Origin: Arctopsyche grandis
Taxonomy: Eukaryota > Arthropoda > Insecta > Trichoptera > Hydropsychidae
Assembly: GCF_051622035.1 (NCBI RefSeq)
Contig: NC_135362.1
Span: 27,215,001-27,279,000, forward strand
Direction: 5' to 3'
DNA: 64,000 nt
The notes under the pieces: generated by a model
Told to the model about the DNA's origin: nothing
What the model saw: the letters and a program-made list of their open reading frames with translations, nothing else
Databases searched by the model: none
Shown here: in pieces, positions 23,240 to 34,651 of the stretch
How positions within the stretch are numbered: the stretch's first letter is position 1
Layout: the number at the start of each line of letters is the position of its first letter
Position numbers and translations under genes: made by a program

Positions 23240-25829
23240 TCAGACACACGATTTCCACGCTAACCCTCCACAAGCCATTGATACAATAAAATACATAATG
23301 ACAACAATAACCACTGCTAGAATTACATACAGCTTAATATTCTTCCAAAACATTGATCGGGCCAAATTCCTGGAGGTGCTTCGGAATGACACAGACTGAA
23401 AATTAAAAATATAAACAGTCAGAACAATACATACATCTTAATACAATATTTTCGAACTATAGGACTCACATTGTTGGCCAAATTTTCAGTTTTATTTACT
23501 AATAACTCAAGTCGTTCACCACGTAGAGAAACATTATCTGAAAAAGCAAACAAACAACGAACGATAACATTAAAATCATACAATCTATACCTTGCATGAA
23601 ACAATGAAATGTATATTTAACATGCCTTATGAATATGCAATTAACTTTTATGTTTGCATGTTTACTTTCAAGTGTGTATGTAATGAACAATTGCATGTTG
23701 ATCAAATATGTAATTAAATCTAAAATAATCCACACAAACAATCATACCTATATTCTTCACCATTATACTTTTTAGTTCGTCCAATTCTCCGTGTACCCTC
23801 GATATAGTGTCGATATCTCTAGATTCACTATAGTGTTTCATTTCGGCAGCGAGTACTCTTGAAAATTCACTATTCATCGCGTAAGCTATGGCCGTAGTGG
23901 CCGTCTCACCGAATGATGCATTGAATCTTCTTTTAATCTCGTACAAGAACAGAAACGCACGAGATCTTTCAAATTGCTGCAAATAATGTATGATCACAAT
24001 TAATTCAATTTTCCTTGTACGATATGAAACATATGATAATTAGATGGTTTACCCAGTCAATTCACTCTAATGAAAACAATCACATAGTATGAAATCTACA
24101 GTGTAATATCTGTTTGGCTTAATATTGTTTCACAAAGACTGTTTTTTTTTTTTTGCTTTATAAAATGCTATAATATATGTTCATATGATATATGTATGTA
24201 AATGCAAACCGATATATGTATTGATTTCAATTCATAATATTTGGTAACAAGATAATGTATGTACAACAAAAAGAAAAGAATTTCAAAGGTTAAATTGGTT
24301 ATCAAAATGAGACAAAAGTTGGCAGATATAAACTATTTAAACTAATACAATGTTATACATTTTTAAATACAATGAATTTATACAATTTATAATGAACAGG
24401 GCCGACTCAAAGGTGCAGCAGATTAGGCACGTGCTTAGGGCGCCATAGACAAGGGGCGCTGCGAGGCGCCCCCATTTTTCTTTTTTTGATTATTAAATTG
24501 AAAAAATAAAAATAAAATAATATGGCTTTCTTTGAACTTATAAAACATTATATATTCAACTTCATTTTTCTACTCGAAGTAACAAAACTGATTGCAAAAT
24601 ATTATAATTTACGAGGAACGCAGGAAGTTGACTGTCAAATGTCAACGACTCGCGAATAAAACTTGTAAAACAGCAAACTGTCGTCAGTACAATTGGTAAT
24701 TTGGAATTGTATTTTATATAAAATACCGATGAAACATATGTATATATACATATACATATATCAGGGATGGATTTGTTTCACAAAATTAAATATCTAAAAT
24801 ATTTAAAAAAAGAAATGTAACTACAAAATTCTTCAATTCATTGTTGAATATAAATTGATGTCTTAAATATACCGAATTTATTCATAGTTACCCGTATTTT
24901 ATTCATTTTTATACTAAAAATAAAAATTTTAAATACGATTATTTGTTTTTGTCTTAATATATTTTTCTTCGAAATAAAATTTTAAACACATCCATGAAAT
25001 TTATTGTTTATAAATTTAAGGGGGGGGGGGGCTGAAATCAATCTGCCTAGGGCTGCCATGTAGCCTCGGGCCAGGCCTGATCATGAATATGTATTATTAT
25101 TTAATCAACATAATCGTATATATAAATGTGTATTTACTAGCGTTTTGTCTGTTGATATTAAACGGGTAGTTTTAAAAAAATGATAACGTGTAATTTGAAA
25201 TACGAAATGAATTATTTTGTAAAATGAAACTTTTCGATTTAATTTTCTTATTATTATAATTATATATATTCGAAAATATTATGGTAAAAGCCACAAAGAA
25301 AATATTACCACATACATATGTACATATATACTGTTCTATAATAAGTTTAAACTTACATATAATCAAAACAGTTGAAAATGCTATTTTAAGGGAACATTTT
25401 TGTTTCCATAAAATTTATAAATAATTAAAAAAAAAAATTGATCATTCAGACATTAAAAAAAAATGTTCATACATATGTATATATAATAGTTAAGAGTTTG
25501 CATAATTCTCGATAATTTACGTCCTATTCTGTTTGTGGGCTTATCTGGACTCATTTAACAATGGCCCCTGATTGGCCAAACGTCACTGTTCATAATATTA
25601 TGAATCATTCAAGAACGGAACTCACATCGTCCGTAATGCAGAAGTAAATGATGCCATTCTCGCAGACGTAGTGGAAGAGATAGTTTCCATGGGAATATGT
25701 GAGCTTATCGTTGTGTGGCGCTATCTTCGATAAGATTTGCTCGGTGACCTCAGCGAAATTACCAGCGCACGACGCGTACTTGGCCAAGACGACCGTCCCT
25801 CGGGATATCACACTATAGAGGAGAGGCAT
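23240..25829 (-). CDS. Vamp7: VAMP7, longin-type R-SNARE
   Basis: Complete gene of 218 aa (human VAMP7 is 220). Coding exons on the minus strand: 25829-25626, 23976-23748, 23537-23470, 23395-23240, all with GT/AG borders and matching phases. Exon 1 is the start of the longin domain (MPLLYSVISRGTVVLAKYAS, HGNYLFHYVCENG). Exon 2 finishes it (FERSRAFLFLYEIKRRF, YAMNSEFSRVLAAEMKHYSE) and begins the SNARE motif. Exon 3 carries LRGERLELLVNKTENL with the zero-layer Arg of an R-SNARE. Exon 4 gives the rest of the motif (RSTSRNLARSMFWKNIKLY), one C-terminal membrane anchor of about 20 residues, and a short ACGGLAWKSCV tail. The start was chosen as the ATG giving MPLLYS; a splice acceptor (TTGCAG) lies six bases upstream, so a 5' non-coding exon precedes it. 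Known role: fusion of late endosomes and lysosomes, and lysosomal and other secretion; the longin domain autoinhibits. Intron 1 hosts a hAT-like element. Confidence 0.97.
24397..25079. mobile_element. hAT-like non-autonomous element in VAMP7 intron 1
   Basis: Ends CAGGGCCGACTC and its imperfect inverse (GGGCCAGGCCTG). Flanks ATAATGAA (24389-24396) and ATCATGAA (25080-25087) agree at 7 of 8 bases, as expected of an 8-bp hAT target duplication. No transposase frame inside. Confidence 0.7.
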
Positions 25830-25835
25830 TGTCAC

Positions 25836-26110
25836 CTGCAATTACAGAACAAAGGACTACTTGACATATACGCATTACAATGGTGTGCACGTTCAGCGAG
25901 CACTCCTACACGGAGATAATTGTTTTGATGAGTTTGATTCTCACGTTTGGGAGATCGAGGGTTGTGTTGTCAGTTGAATGGCGAGTGACGAGTGGCGAGT
26001 GGCGAGCGGTCGACGTTTGATGCGCGATTCGAAACGCGACTACGCCAATTCCAATGACAGCGACGACAGCTAGTAATGACAGCTGCTGCGCCTACACTTG
26101 TTGGCCATAA
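25836..26110 (-). promoter_or_regulatory. Presumptive 5' non-coding exon and promoter of VAMP7
   Basis: On the minus strand a GTGAGA donor at about 25945 could end a 5' untranslated exon splicing to the acceptor at 25836. The sequence to the right is locally GC-rich, with a (GGCGAGTG)-like repeat at 25980-26010. Inferred from position and composition only. Confidence 0.35.
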
Positions 26111-26317
26111 GGTCATTGGCCGCGACCAATGCTTTATTGTGATATTACTCATCAGTTCAATGGAATTTACGATTTACGTCCAGTTGCTAACAACACTAAA
26201 TCTAAATTATTTGTCAATTTATGTAATTATAAAATAAATTAATTGCTCTTTTTTTTCTCACATTCAATTTTAGCTTAAGCTTTGAAAATGATTTTTTTTT
26301 ATTTTTGGGTAGGGGCA

Positions 26318-26598
26318 GTGGCGCATTGGTGACCGGAAAAATGCACTCGAGATAGTGGCACTCTCAAGACATTCAAACTTTCAAATATGCTCAAGGAGAA
26401 CTAACGCAATAGAATTCCACAAAAAGCGTCAAGGGGTATTTGTATGTTTTCCGAGGGTGCTAATTTTTTTTTTTTTTTTTGAAGAATTCTATTGCGTAAG
26501 TTCTTTTTGAGCGCCTTCGAAAATTAGGACTTCTCGAAACTGCGCCACTATTCAATGCAATTTAGTGCATTTTTCCGGGAACCGGCGCATTATAGCAA
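26318..26598. mobile_element. Fold-back element, about 280 bp
   Basis: Arms of about 100 bp begin near GGCGCATTGGTGACCGG and its inverse and share GGAAAAATGCACT and ACGCAATAGAATTC. A T-rich centre separates them. Copy at 13861-14062. Confidence 0.75.
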
Positions 26599-26943
26599 AA
26601 TCGCATAGACGTTAGAAATGAAAGCCTATAGCCTCTAAGTACCCGAAGGGGCTCAAAATATATGCCTATTTTTGTTAAACGGATTATTCCGCAAAAAGCG
26701 ATCTCGCGCAAGTCACTAAAATCTCATTCACGGAATATCTGGCATTCGAGTTCTTGTTAGTACAATATTTCGCATCCGTTAATATGACGGGCGGGATGGT
26801 AGTAAAACAGCGGCAAAGATACATGGCCAAATCAGTCCCAACTTGCAGGATGGTGACCGAAACTCGACCATGTCGGATAGGATAGGAAAAGTGGAGAACT
26901 TGAGAATATTTTGTACTTTCAATGGTACACTACTAATTTATAG

Positions 26944-27398
26944 GGTTTGGTGATTACTAGAGGTAGGACCGGAAGCGCGTCTATTGTTCCATTATTGTAA
27001 ATGTTTTGTAAAAAAGGTTCGGCAAACCTTTAATAATGCATTTACAAAATGTCAACAATGAACTCTGGGTCCGCTCTTTAGTGACTACTGGTCAAATGTG
27101 AACCGGTCACAGGACAACGGTTCGCTCTAGATCGGTCACACGTGATTACCCGTCACACTAAAACTGGTAACGAGAAAATATTAAAAATTGGTCGAATTTT
27201 TGGGTGTGACCAGTTTTTTCGTGACCAATTTTCGGGTGTAACCAGTTTTAGGGTATGACCAGTTTTCTCGTGACCAGTTTTAGGATGTGACCAGTTTTCT
27301 CGTGACCAGTTTTAGTGTGACGGGTGATCACGTGTGACCGCTCTAGAGCAACCGGTTATCCTGTGACCGGTTCACATTTGACTAGTAATCACCGAACC
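26944..27398. mobile_element. Palindromic fold-back element with internal minisatellite and nested insert
   Basis: Ends GGTTTGGTGATTACTAG and CTAGTAATCACCGAACC. The body is built from repeated GTGACCAGTTTTCTC and GTGACCAGTTTTAGG units in both orientations. Same family as 34354-34642. A second element sits at 26961-27080. No matching 9-bp flanks are found here, unlike the other copies. Confidence 0.75.
26961..27080. mobile_element. Short palindromic element nested in fold-back copy
   Basis: Related in inverted sense to 19502-19633 (shared ATTGTAAATG, AAAGGTTCGGCAAACCTTT, CTGGGTCCG). It interrupts the GATTACTAG end of the host element; the flanks TGATTACTAG and TGACTACTGG look like a diverged target duplication. 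Confidence 0.65.
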
Positions 27399-27517
27399 GA
27401 AAAATTTGTATTAGGTGGCATATAGCTGTAAATTGTTTATAATCTAGACCAAATCTCAAGAAAACGAAGAAGCGTAATTTTGTCACTTGCGTAGTTTTTG
27501 CAATAGCATTTTGCACG

Positions 27518-28686
27518 ATGGAGTGCAGACTTTGCCTCTGTTCTTTTACAGTTGAGTCATTGGTCTCAATCTATGACAACTCTCATCCAATACTTCAACT
27601 TATTCGAACGTGCTGTCAACTACAAGTCGGTTACAGTTACTGTTTACTTATTGTATGAAATTTAAATCAATTCCCACTTCAACCTTTCTAATTTTCAGAT
27701 TAAAAATGATGACGGGTTGCCAAATACGATGTCTTTCGTGTGACAATAATCTGGAATTGTTTAACAATTTTCGAAACGTTTGTCATAAAAGTTACGAAAC
27801 ATCGAAACTGAGGTTAAACCAGTATTCGGATATCAAGCCAGAAGAAGTTTTACTGGAAGATTTAAAATGTGAACATGAGCAGACCGGTGGTTCGCCAATA
27901 AAAGTTTGTAATTACTCCGTTAACAACGAGATTCTACACAAAATGGCTATTTGATTAAACATATAAATTCATCAGTAAATTGGATTCTCGTCCCACTAAT
28001 AATATAACATCCATTTCAAGTTATATGACGTTCGTTTTAATTTACAGATCCATGGGAGAAAAGTTACTTCATGTAATTATAAAACTGGAACATTTGACCA
28101 TATTGAACCTCCATTACCGCAAACTGCCGATTTACAATTACATCAAAATAATCATGCACCACTCAAATGTGAATTTTGTTTCAAATCATTTGCTTCCAAA
28201 TCCAACCTTATGAGACATTTGAAAGTTCATTCAGAAGAAAATTCCTATAAATGTGATATTTGCCTAAAATCATTTGCTACAAAATATCACCTTGTAAAAC
28301 ACAAAATATCCGATACTGGGGAAAAGCCATACAAATGTGACATTTGTTTAAAATCATTTCCTACAAAGTATTATCATACAATACATGAAAGATCTCATGC
28401 CGGAGAAAAGGCGCACAAATGTGAAATTTGTCTAAAACCATTTACTACAAAACGTAACCTTATTCGACATTTGAAACTTCATTCTGGAGAAAAACCGTAC
28501 AGATGTGATATTTGTTTAAAATCATTTGCTGATAAATCCAACTTTGTGAGACATGAAAAATCTCACTCTGAAGAAAAGCCATACAAATGTGATATTTGTT
28601 TAAAATCATTTGTTACAAAATATCACCTCGGAATACACGAAAGGTCTCATACTAGGAAAAGCCATATAAATGTGATATTTACTTAA
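27518..28686 (+). CDS. ZAD and C2H2 zinc-finger protein, probably degraded
   Basis: Exon 1 (27518-27625) starts MECRLCLCSF, the CxxC start of a ZAD (zinc-finger-associated) dimerisation domain. Exon 2 (27699 to about 27890) continues with NDDGLPNT and then CLSCDNNLELFNNFRNVC, the second ZAD cysteine pair; these two pieces lie in different frames, a one-base frame discontinuity around 27729. Exon 3 starts about 28049 after a TTTACAG acceptor and holds six C2H2 fingers (first at 28163): KCEFC, YKCDIC, YKCDIC, HKCEIC, YRCDIC, YKCDIC, with TGEKPY-type linkers. Finger 2 ends HKISD instead of H-x3-H. A seventh finger is lost after 28650: TRKSH replaces TGEKP by a shift and the next Cys is Tyr. ZAD proteins are insect DNA-binding regulators. 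With several lesions this copy is likely a recent pseudogene, unless they are assembly errors. Confidence 0.8.
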
Positions 28687-28991
28687 AAGTATTATTATAC
28701 AATACATGAAGTTGTATTGTATAATAATACGTTGAACACTGACATTAACAATACCCTTTCATTGTTTTATGAAATTGTTTACTTGTCATTTGATATGTGT
28801 TTTCGTAGGAAACGGTTTTCTTTTAAATTAATTAATATACTGAGGGAAAAGCAGACTAGTCACAAGAGATGGAAAAAAATAAAAATCCTCTTGATTTTGA
28901 AGAGTACCGACGACTTTGTAGGGTCACAAAAAGTTTAATTACATCTTGTTATAATATATTGGTTGAAAGATATGAAAACTCACTGCCTAAA

Positions 28992-31780
28992 GCATTCTGG
29001 AATTATATTAAATCAAACAAAGTTTTTCTTCTTCTCAATGCCCCATCCGCAGCCGGACGTTGGCGACCACCTCATCGATTATTTGAAGATATCCGCATCG
29101 GTCTTCAGCGGCTCGGAACAGATCTTCGGCGCTCATATCGGTCTACATGCGCATGTTTCGAAGCCAAGACAACTTCTTATTGCCAATCCATTTTCTTCCT
29201 TCTATTTTTCCCATGGTTATCAAACGGAGAAATTCGTATTTTGGACCCCTGTATCATGTGTACTCCATCTTTCTCCGCTTGATGACAAGCAAGTTCCCTG
29301 CCTCTCCCTATCATGCCGAGGATAGCTTCATTCGATATTTTTTTGGTCCACAGGATCCTCAGCATACGCCTGTAGACCCACATCTCAAAAGCTTCGATGC
29401 GGCTAATCATCCTGGTCTCCAGAGTCCACGTTTCACATTCATATAGTAACACTGTCTAGACGTAGCTCTTCGCGAATCTCAAACACTTATGAAGATTGAG
29501 TTAAAGCTTGTTTGTAAGCGCTGCCTTCATTTTGCTGCTGCTGTTCTAGCCATCTCGATGCGGATTCTTAGATCTTCATCTGGGTCCATATCTTCATTTA
29601 GCCAGGTACCCAGGTATTTGATTCTTTTGACTTTTTCTAACACCTCTCCATCCAACGTTAGATCACCGGTGTCTGTTTGCATTCTATCTACTATCATAAA
29701 TTTTGTCTTTATATTTATGCGCAAACTTCTTCGATTGCTTTCTTGATGTACACGGTCTAGAGATCTTTGCAGGTCTGCTAAATCTTCAGCGACTAGTGCC
29801 GTGTCATCAGCATATCTTATATTGGTGATTGTCTCGCCACCTACCCTCTGCTTCTTGGAGAGCATCGTGGAAGATGGATTCGGTGTAGGTGTTAAAAAGA
29901 GTAGGTGATACGATGCATCCTTGCCTGACGCCCCGCTCTATAGGAATCTCATTAGTGAATTGATCATCGACGCGCATTACCGCAGTCTGAATCCAATAAA
30001 TATTTCGGAGCAATCTGACATCTCTTCCATCAGGCGAGCGTGTTGGACGGTCAAAATCCTTTATAAAATATCTATAAAGCAGATGTACACAGGTTTATGG
30101 ACTTCTCTGCGTGTTTGGAGTAGTGTTTTCATGCAGATAAGGGCCTCTCGGGTACCCAACAGCTCGTCTGAACCCAAACTGCTCTCTGCCAATCGCCTCT
30201 TCACACCGTGAGTAAATTCTGCCCTGTATTACCCTTAGTGGGATCTTCAATGTGTGACTCATTAGACTAATTATTCTGAAGTCGCTACACGTCCTCGCGT
30301 TACTCTTTTTTTGCAACGGGATAAATATGGATTGTAATCAATCGCTAGGTAGTTTGCCTGATAAGTTTATTTTATTGAAGAGTTCTGTGAGATCTTCTAT
30401 GTTGTCGTTGTCCAATAACTTGAGGAATTCGGCAGGAATCAGATCCAGTCCATTTGCTTTCTGACTCTTTGCTAATTTTATAGCATTTCTGGATCTTCAA
30501 TATGCCCTCCGGTCTCTCTATTGTCTTTAAAGAGCGATTTTGTGTACTCAGTCCATTCTCATTTTTTCTCATCCATATTAAAAATGATTTTTCCATTTTT
30601 ATTCCTAAGGAGTATGAAATCTTTTTTTCTGAATGATCCTGTTGCTTCTTTTATACACTTTTATTGAGATCTTTTGTAAATTGTTCGTGGATCCTAAGAT
30701 TTTTAAGCAACTCTAAATCCAATCTTGGTTTAGGTTTTGATGTTCTTAAAATCTTTTTCAATCTTGTTTTCAATTTTCCACAAAGTAGATTATGATCGGA
30801 AGCCACGTCCGCACCAGGGTAGGTTTTCACCGATTTTATACTATTTTTAAATCTGCTGTTTATCAAAATAAAGTCAATTTGATTTCGCACAATATTATCA
30901 GGACAGTTCATTGGGGATTTCCATGTGTATAATCTTCTTTTGGGTAGCTTAAAGAAAGTATTCAAGATAACATACTGCTCTTCCTGGCAAAACTGAACGA
31001 GTCTGTCTCCTCTCTCATTTCTTTTTATCAGTTATTTTCATTGTTTCTTCGTCTCCAATTTTGGCGTTGAAATTTCCCATTATAATGTTAACATCATGTT
31101 TTTTCGTATATGTCATCAATTCTTTGATTTGTTGAAAAATTTTTTCAATCTCATTTTCTTCTTTATCGAAAGTGGGGGCATACACTTGTATTATGTTAAC
31201 ATTTATCGGTTTTCCGGCTAATTATATCATCATGACACGTTCATATGACGGAATAAAGTTTCTCACACTTTTACTTATATCATCTTCCAGAATCACAGCA
31301 ACACCATTCTTATGAGTACCATCAAGAGATCCCGAGTAGTAAGTCGTGTATCCATTGCAATTCCTCGTTTTTCCTGCTCCAGGCCATCTAGCTTCGATTG
31401 TTCCGAGCATATGTATTTGATTTTTTTTCATTTCTAGTTGCAGAATTTGAATTTTACCTGCTTGATACATGATCCTAACGTTCCATGTACCAATTTTTCG
31501 TATGTTCACCACTTTGAGTCCGGGGGTTCTTAACATCCCTGCCACATTGAAGGAACGCCGGAGACTCGGGGTCACGGTTTTAGGTTTTCTCTTTATGGTG
31601 GTTATACTAGGGTTATGAGAGCTCAGTAGTTTTCCCCAAACCTTCTGCTCCGCAGAATTCAAACCGGTTGAGTGGCTGCCATGTCGCTTTGAATCTTCCA
31701 TCTTTTGCCGTTTTAGTATATTGCATATACTTCCACCGTGGATGGTACTGACAGAGCTGCTACTCACTGCTAGGGATTTA
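28992..31780 (-). mobile_element. RTE-type LINE, near full length but broken
   Basis: Minus strand. The 5' part (31767-31222) is an AP endonuclease like that of craniofacial development protein 2-like elements (IGTWNVRIMYQAGKI, GTIEARWPGAGKT, GVAVILEDDI). Positions 30965-30651 carry the end of the endonuclease (SDHNLL). RT pieces follow at about 30316-30095 (EQFGFRRAVG), 30013-29807 (GVRQGCIVSPTLFN) and 29865-29527 with the catalytic YADD (NIRYADDTALVAEDLADLQ). The C-terminal block is at 29452-29177 (CETWTLETRMISRIEAFEMW). Frames change several times, so it is inactive. A shorter 3' copy lies at 43625-43800. Confidence 0.9.
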
Positions 31781-31799
31781 TTATGTAGTTTCCCTCTCT

Positions 31800-32765
31800 G
31801 GGAAGGGTGGTACGGTACCTTTCAAAACCGTTACCAAAAAAAGTTACCCAATTCCAATTATCTGAAATGTATAATGAAATTAAGTCATTTAAAGGTAATG
31901 GTGAACTCGCATTTTGGTTTGCAGATCATTTCAGCTCTACATTTGATGATTTTTTCACTCAATCTTCAGTTAGCTGCACTTATGAATGCAATTCCTCAAC
32001 ATCCCCCTTGATTTCCACCTTGGAAATTCAAATCTGATGATAATCTTTTAATTCTTCTGGACCGAACCTCATACCAGATTTTGTTTTAACGAGCTGTAAA
32101 ATGAGTCTGCTATTTCATTTAGGTTTTATTTTTAATTTATCACTGAAATCGTCGTCGTTTCCTGATTTATGAAAATGCACGAAAGTGACTCCAGTCCACA
32201 AATAAAAAGGAGATAAAACATGTATTGGAAATTACAGAACAGTTGCTATTGTTTGAGCACCTGATAAATTAATGGAAATAATTTTACATAAATTTATTTA
32301 TAGACATTCTAGTCAAATTCTGATTGATCAGCAGCATGGCTTTCGTCCTGGTGGTCGTTCAACGAATACTAACCTATTAACATTTTCAAACTTCGTTACT
32401 AGATCTTTAGATTCGGGGCTTATCTTTCAGAAGAAATATCCAATTAATATCTCACTTCTATATACTATTAAGAGGTGAGATAAGCAATCTGACGGTGCTT
32501 GAAGAATTGAAACTATGGGCTCCCATACGCTGCCACGATTATGGCACACGTCCGTTGTTTCAGGTGACGAAGGCGACAACCAGTATCCTTGCTGATTCGC
32601 CTATTGCTCGAGCCATTCGTCTACTCAACTTACTTTCCGGTCACATAAATCTCTTTACCATTACACCAGATCATCTGTCCACTTTCTTGGGTTTTTTAAA
32701 TTCTAACTATTTAAATGCTATTTCTTTAATATATTGATGTGTATGTATATACTTATGCATGCATC
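31800..32765 (+). mobile_element. CR1/Jockey-like LINE, internally deleted
   Basis: Fragments in order: a pre-RT region (FQLSEMYNEIKSFKGNGELA..HFSSTFDDFF), an RT segment (QQHGFRPGGRSTNTNLLTF) at about 32330-32400, then directly the C-terminal block (LEELKLWAPIRCHDYGTRPL..AIRLLNLL) homologous to the LINE at 8810-9700. The catalytic core between is deleted and the terminal hairpin is missing. Confidence 0.8.
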
Positions 32766-33239
32766 TATATTTGATTGTGTGTATTTATATGCATTTATGT
32801 TTTTATTCTTTTTTTTAAACAACACCTTTTTTTGACATACATATAACAAGAAGCAAAATTTTTAACCAATTTTATTCATTGAAATATTAAAAATTAAAAT
32901 GTACAGTGAATTTTCCTGATTTATAATATGTATTTATATTAAACTATTGTAGGATATTAATAAAAAATGATTACAATTATGTATAATGATGTGGCTCATG
33001 CCGAACAGTTGGTCTTGTGCACTGTATGTATTAATGTTAAGGTTGGTACTACCGAACCGTGTGCGGTAGCGACAGTAGTAGGCGTCGCGCCTTGACGCGC
33101 CGGTTGCGTACGCGCATCGATTACCTATTGTTCTAAATAAACATAAGATTGAATTGAGATCGTCTTTACTTGTCTCTCTCTCCTGCAATCCTCCCTACTA
33201 CCCAGCGGACTTCCTATACTATTATATATTAATTATTGT
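32766..33239. other. Spacer with possible LTR-like fossil
   Basis: Positions about 33030-33200 (TGTTAAGGTTGGTACTACCG onward, AATAAA at about 33134) have the composition and signals of a solo LTR. I see no matching flanks and no coding part, so family and borders are open. Confidence 0.3.
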
Positions 33240-33600
33240 TTTTATTTTAAACTAATGTTGTGCCCGTTGAAATTTCAACAGGTGGTTTTGGAAACAAATT
33301 GATACTTGATTTAAAATAAAGTTACAATACATATAGTAATAACTAATCGGAATCGGAACTAAAACAGAAATCGGGAATCGGAATTGAAACAGGGATCGGT
33401 ATCCGGAACTGAAAATGGAGTCCGTATCTGAAACAAAAAGGAATCCAGAACCGGGAATGGAAAAGGAATCAGGATCCAGAACTGAAAAAAGAATCGGGAT
33501 CCAGAACTGAAACAGTAATCGGGATCCGGAACTGAAACACTACTCGGGATTCGGAACTGAAACACTGCTGGGGATCCGGAACTGAAACTGAACAAATGAA
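33240..33600 (-). mobile_element. Helitron-like 3' end with minisatellite
   Basis: On the minus strand the element ends with a hairpin (CCTGTTGAAATTTCAACGGG), then CACAACATTAG. Upstream of it (33340-33600 on plus) are some ten tandem imperfect repeats of about 30 bp of the type CGGGATCCGGAACTGAAAC. The same order occurs at 43075-43276. Confidence 0.6.
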
Positions 33601-33660
33601 AAAATTCATTTGGAAGAACAAGGAAAAATATGGGAATATATGTAGGTATAGTAAAATTCG

Positions 33661-33844
33661 GTAATTGGATTATTACGCACATTGCGATCGCCCAAAACAC
33701 AATTTTGCCATGAAAATCGCGAATACGGAATATTTAGCACTCGACTTCTCGTTAGTATGATGGACTCTTCGGCTGTCAGATGTTCCGTTATAGAGATTTT
33801 AGTGCCTTTTGGTCGAGCGCATTGTGAGCAATAATCACCGAACC
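33661..33844. mobile_element. Non-autonomous DNA element, 9-bp target duplication
   Basis: Starts GGTAATTGGATTATTACG, ends AATAATCACCGAACC, flanked on both sides by GTAAAATTC. Homologous to 17108-17311 (shared GCCATGAAAATCGCGAATAC, TTCCGTTATAGAGATTTTAG). Confidence 0.85.
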
Positions 33845-34353
33845 GTAAAATTCTTATGTGCATCAGTGAACGGTCAAAACGGGACAAATCAAGCAATTGT
33901 ACGAAAATTACCGGACAAACCTAAGAAACGGGACTGTCCCGGCCAAAACGGGACGCATAGTCACCTTATATGTACATATCTAATATATAATTTCGAAAGA
34001 GACTTTGTATGTACATATATATGTAACATTGGTTGGTTGGTTGGTTCGTTCCTAGACGACACGATCGATTTATTTTTTTTCGATTCATAGGCGCCAATTC
34101 GATTTTTTTCAATTCAAAGGATTCGAAGTCCCCGGGGGCGCAGGCGCCGGATTCTGGTATACATATAATTTCGAAAGAGACAGTATATATGTTTGTTTGA
34201 CAGAATATAGTAAAAAAACAAACAAATGAGTATTCAAATAAATTTATATAAAATAAAACTATTCAAATAGATTTAATAAAATGTTTACTATTAGATTTGT
34301 CATGTTTAAGCGGTTTATATTATAAATACCGAACGAAGCAGGATAAAACAACT

Positions 34354-34642
34354 GGTTCGGTGATTACTAGTCAAATGTGAACCGGTAACAGGACAACCGG
34401 TCGCTCTAGATCGGTCACACGTGATCACCCGTCACACTAAAACTGGTCACAAGAAAACTGGTCACACCCTAAAACTGGTTTACACACTCTAAAATCGGTC
34501 ACGAGAAAACTGGTTGACTGATTTTAGGGTGTGACCAGTTTTCTCGTGACCAGTTTTAGTGTGACGGGTGATTACGTGTGACCGATCTAGAGCGACCGGT
34601 TGTCCTGTGACTGGTTTACATATGACTAGTAGTCCGTTTACC
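34354..34642. mobile_element. Palindromic fold-back element, 9-bp target duplication
   Basis: Starts GGTTCGGTGATTACTAG, ends CTAGTAGTCCGTTTACC, flanked by perfect 9-bp repeats AAAACAACT (34345-34353, 34643-34651). Arms over 120 bp contain CCGGTCGCTCTAGATCGGTC and its inverse; the centre is made of GTGACCAGTTTTCTC-type repeats. Confidence 0.88.
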
Positions 34643-34651
34643 AAAACAACT

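Noticed and set aside
33340-33600. CRISPR-like array (regular about 30-bp repeats)
   Set aside because: Units are imperfect and contiguous with no unique spacers, and the setting is a eukaryotic Helitron-like element; it is a minisatellite.
33359-33700. 113-aa minus-strand ORF rich in Phe, Ser and Pro
   Set aside because: It is the translation of the 30-bp minisatellite.
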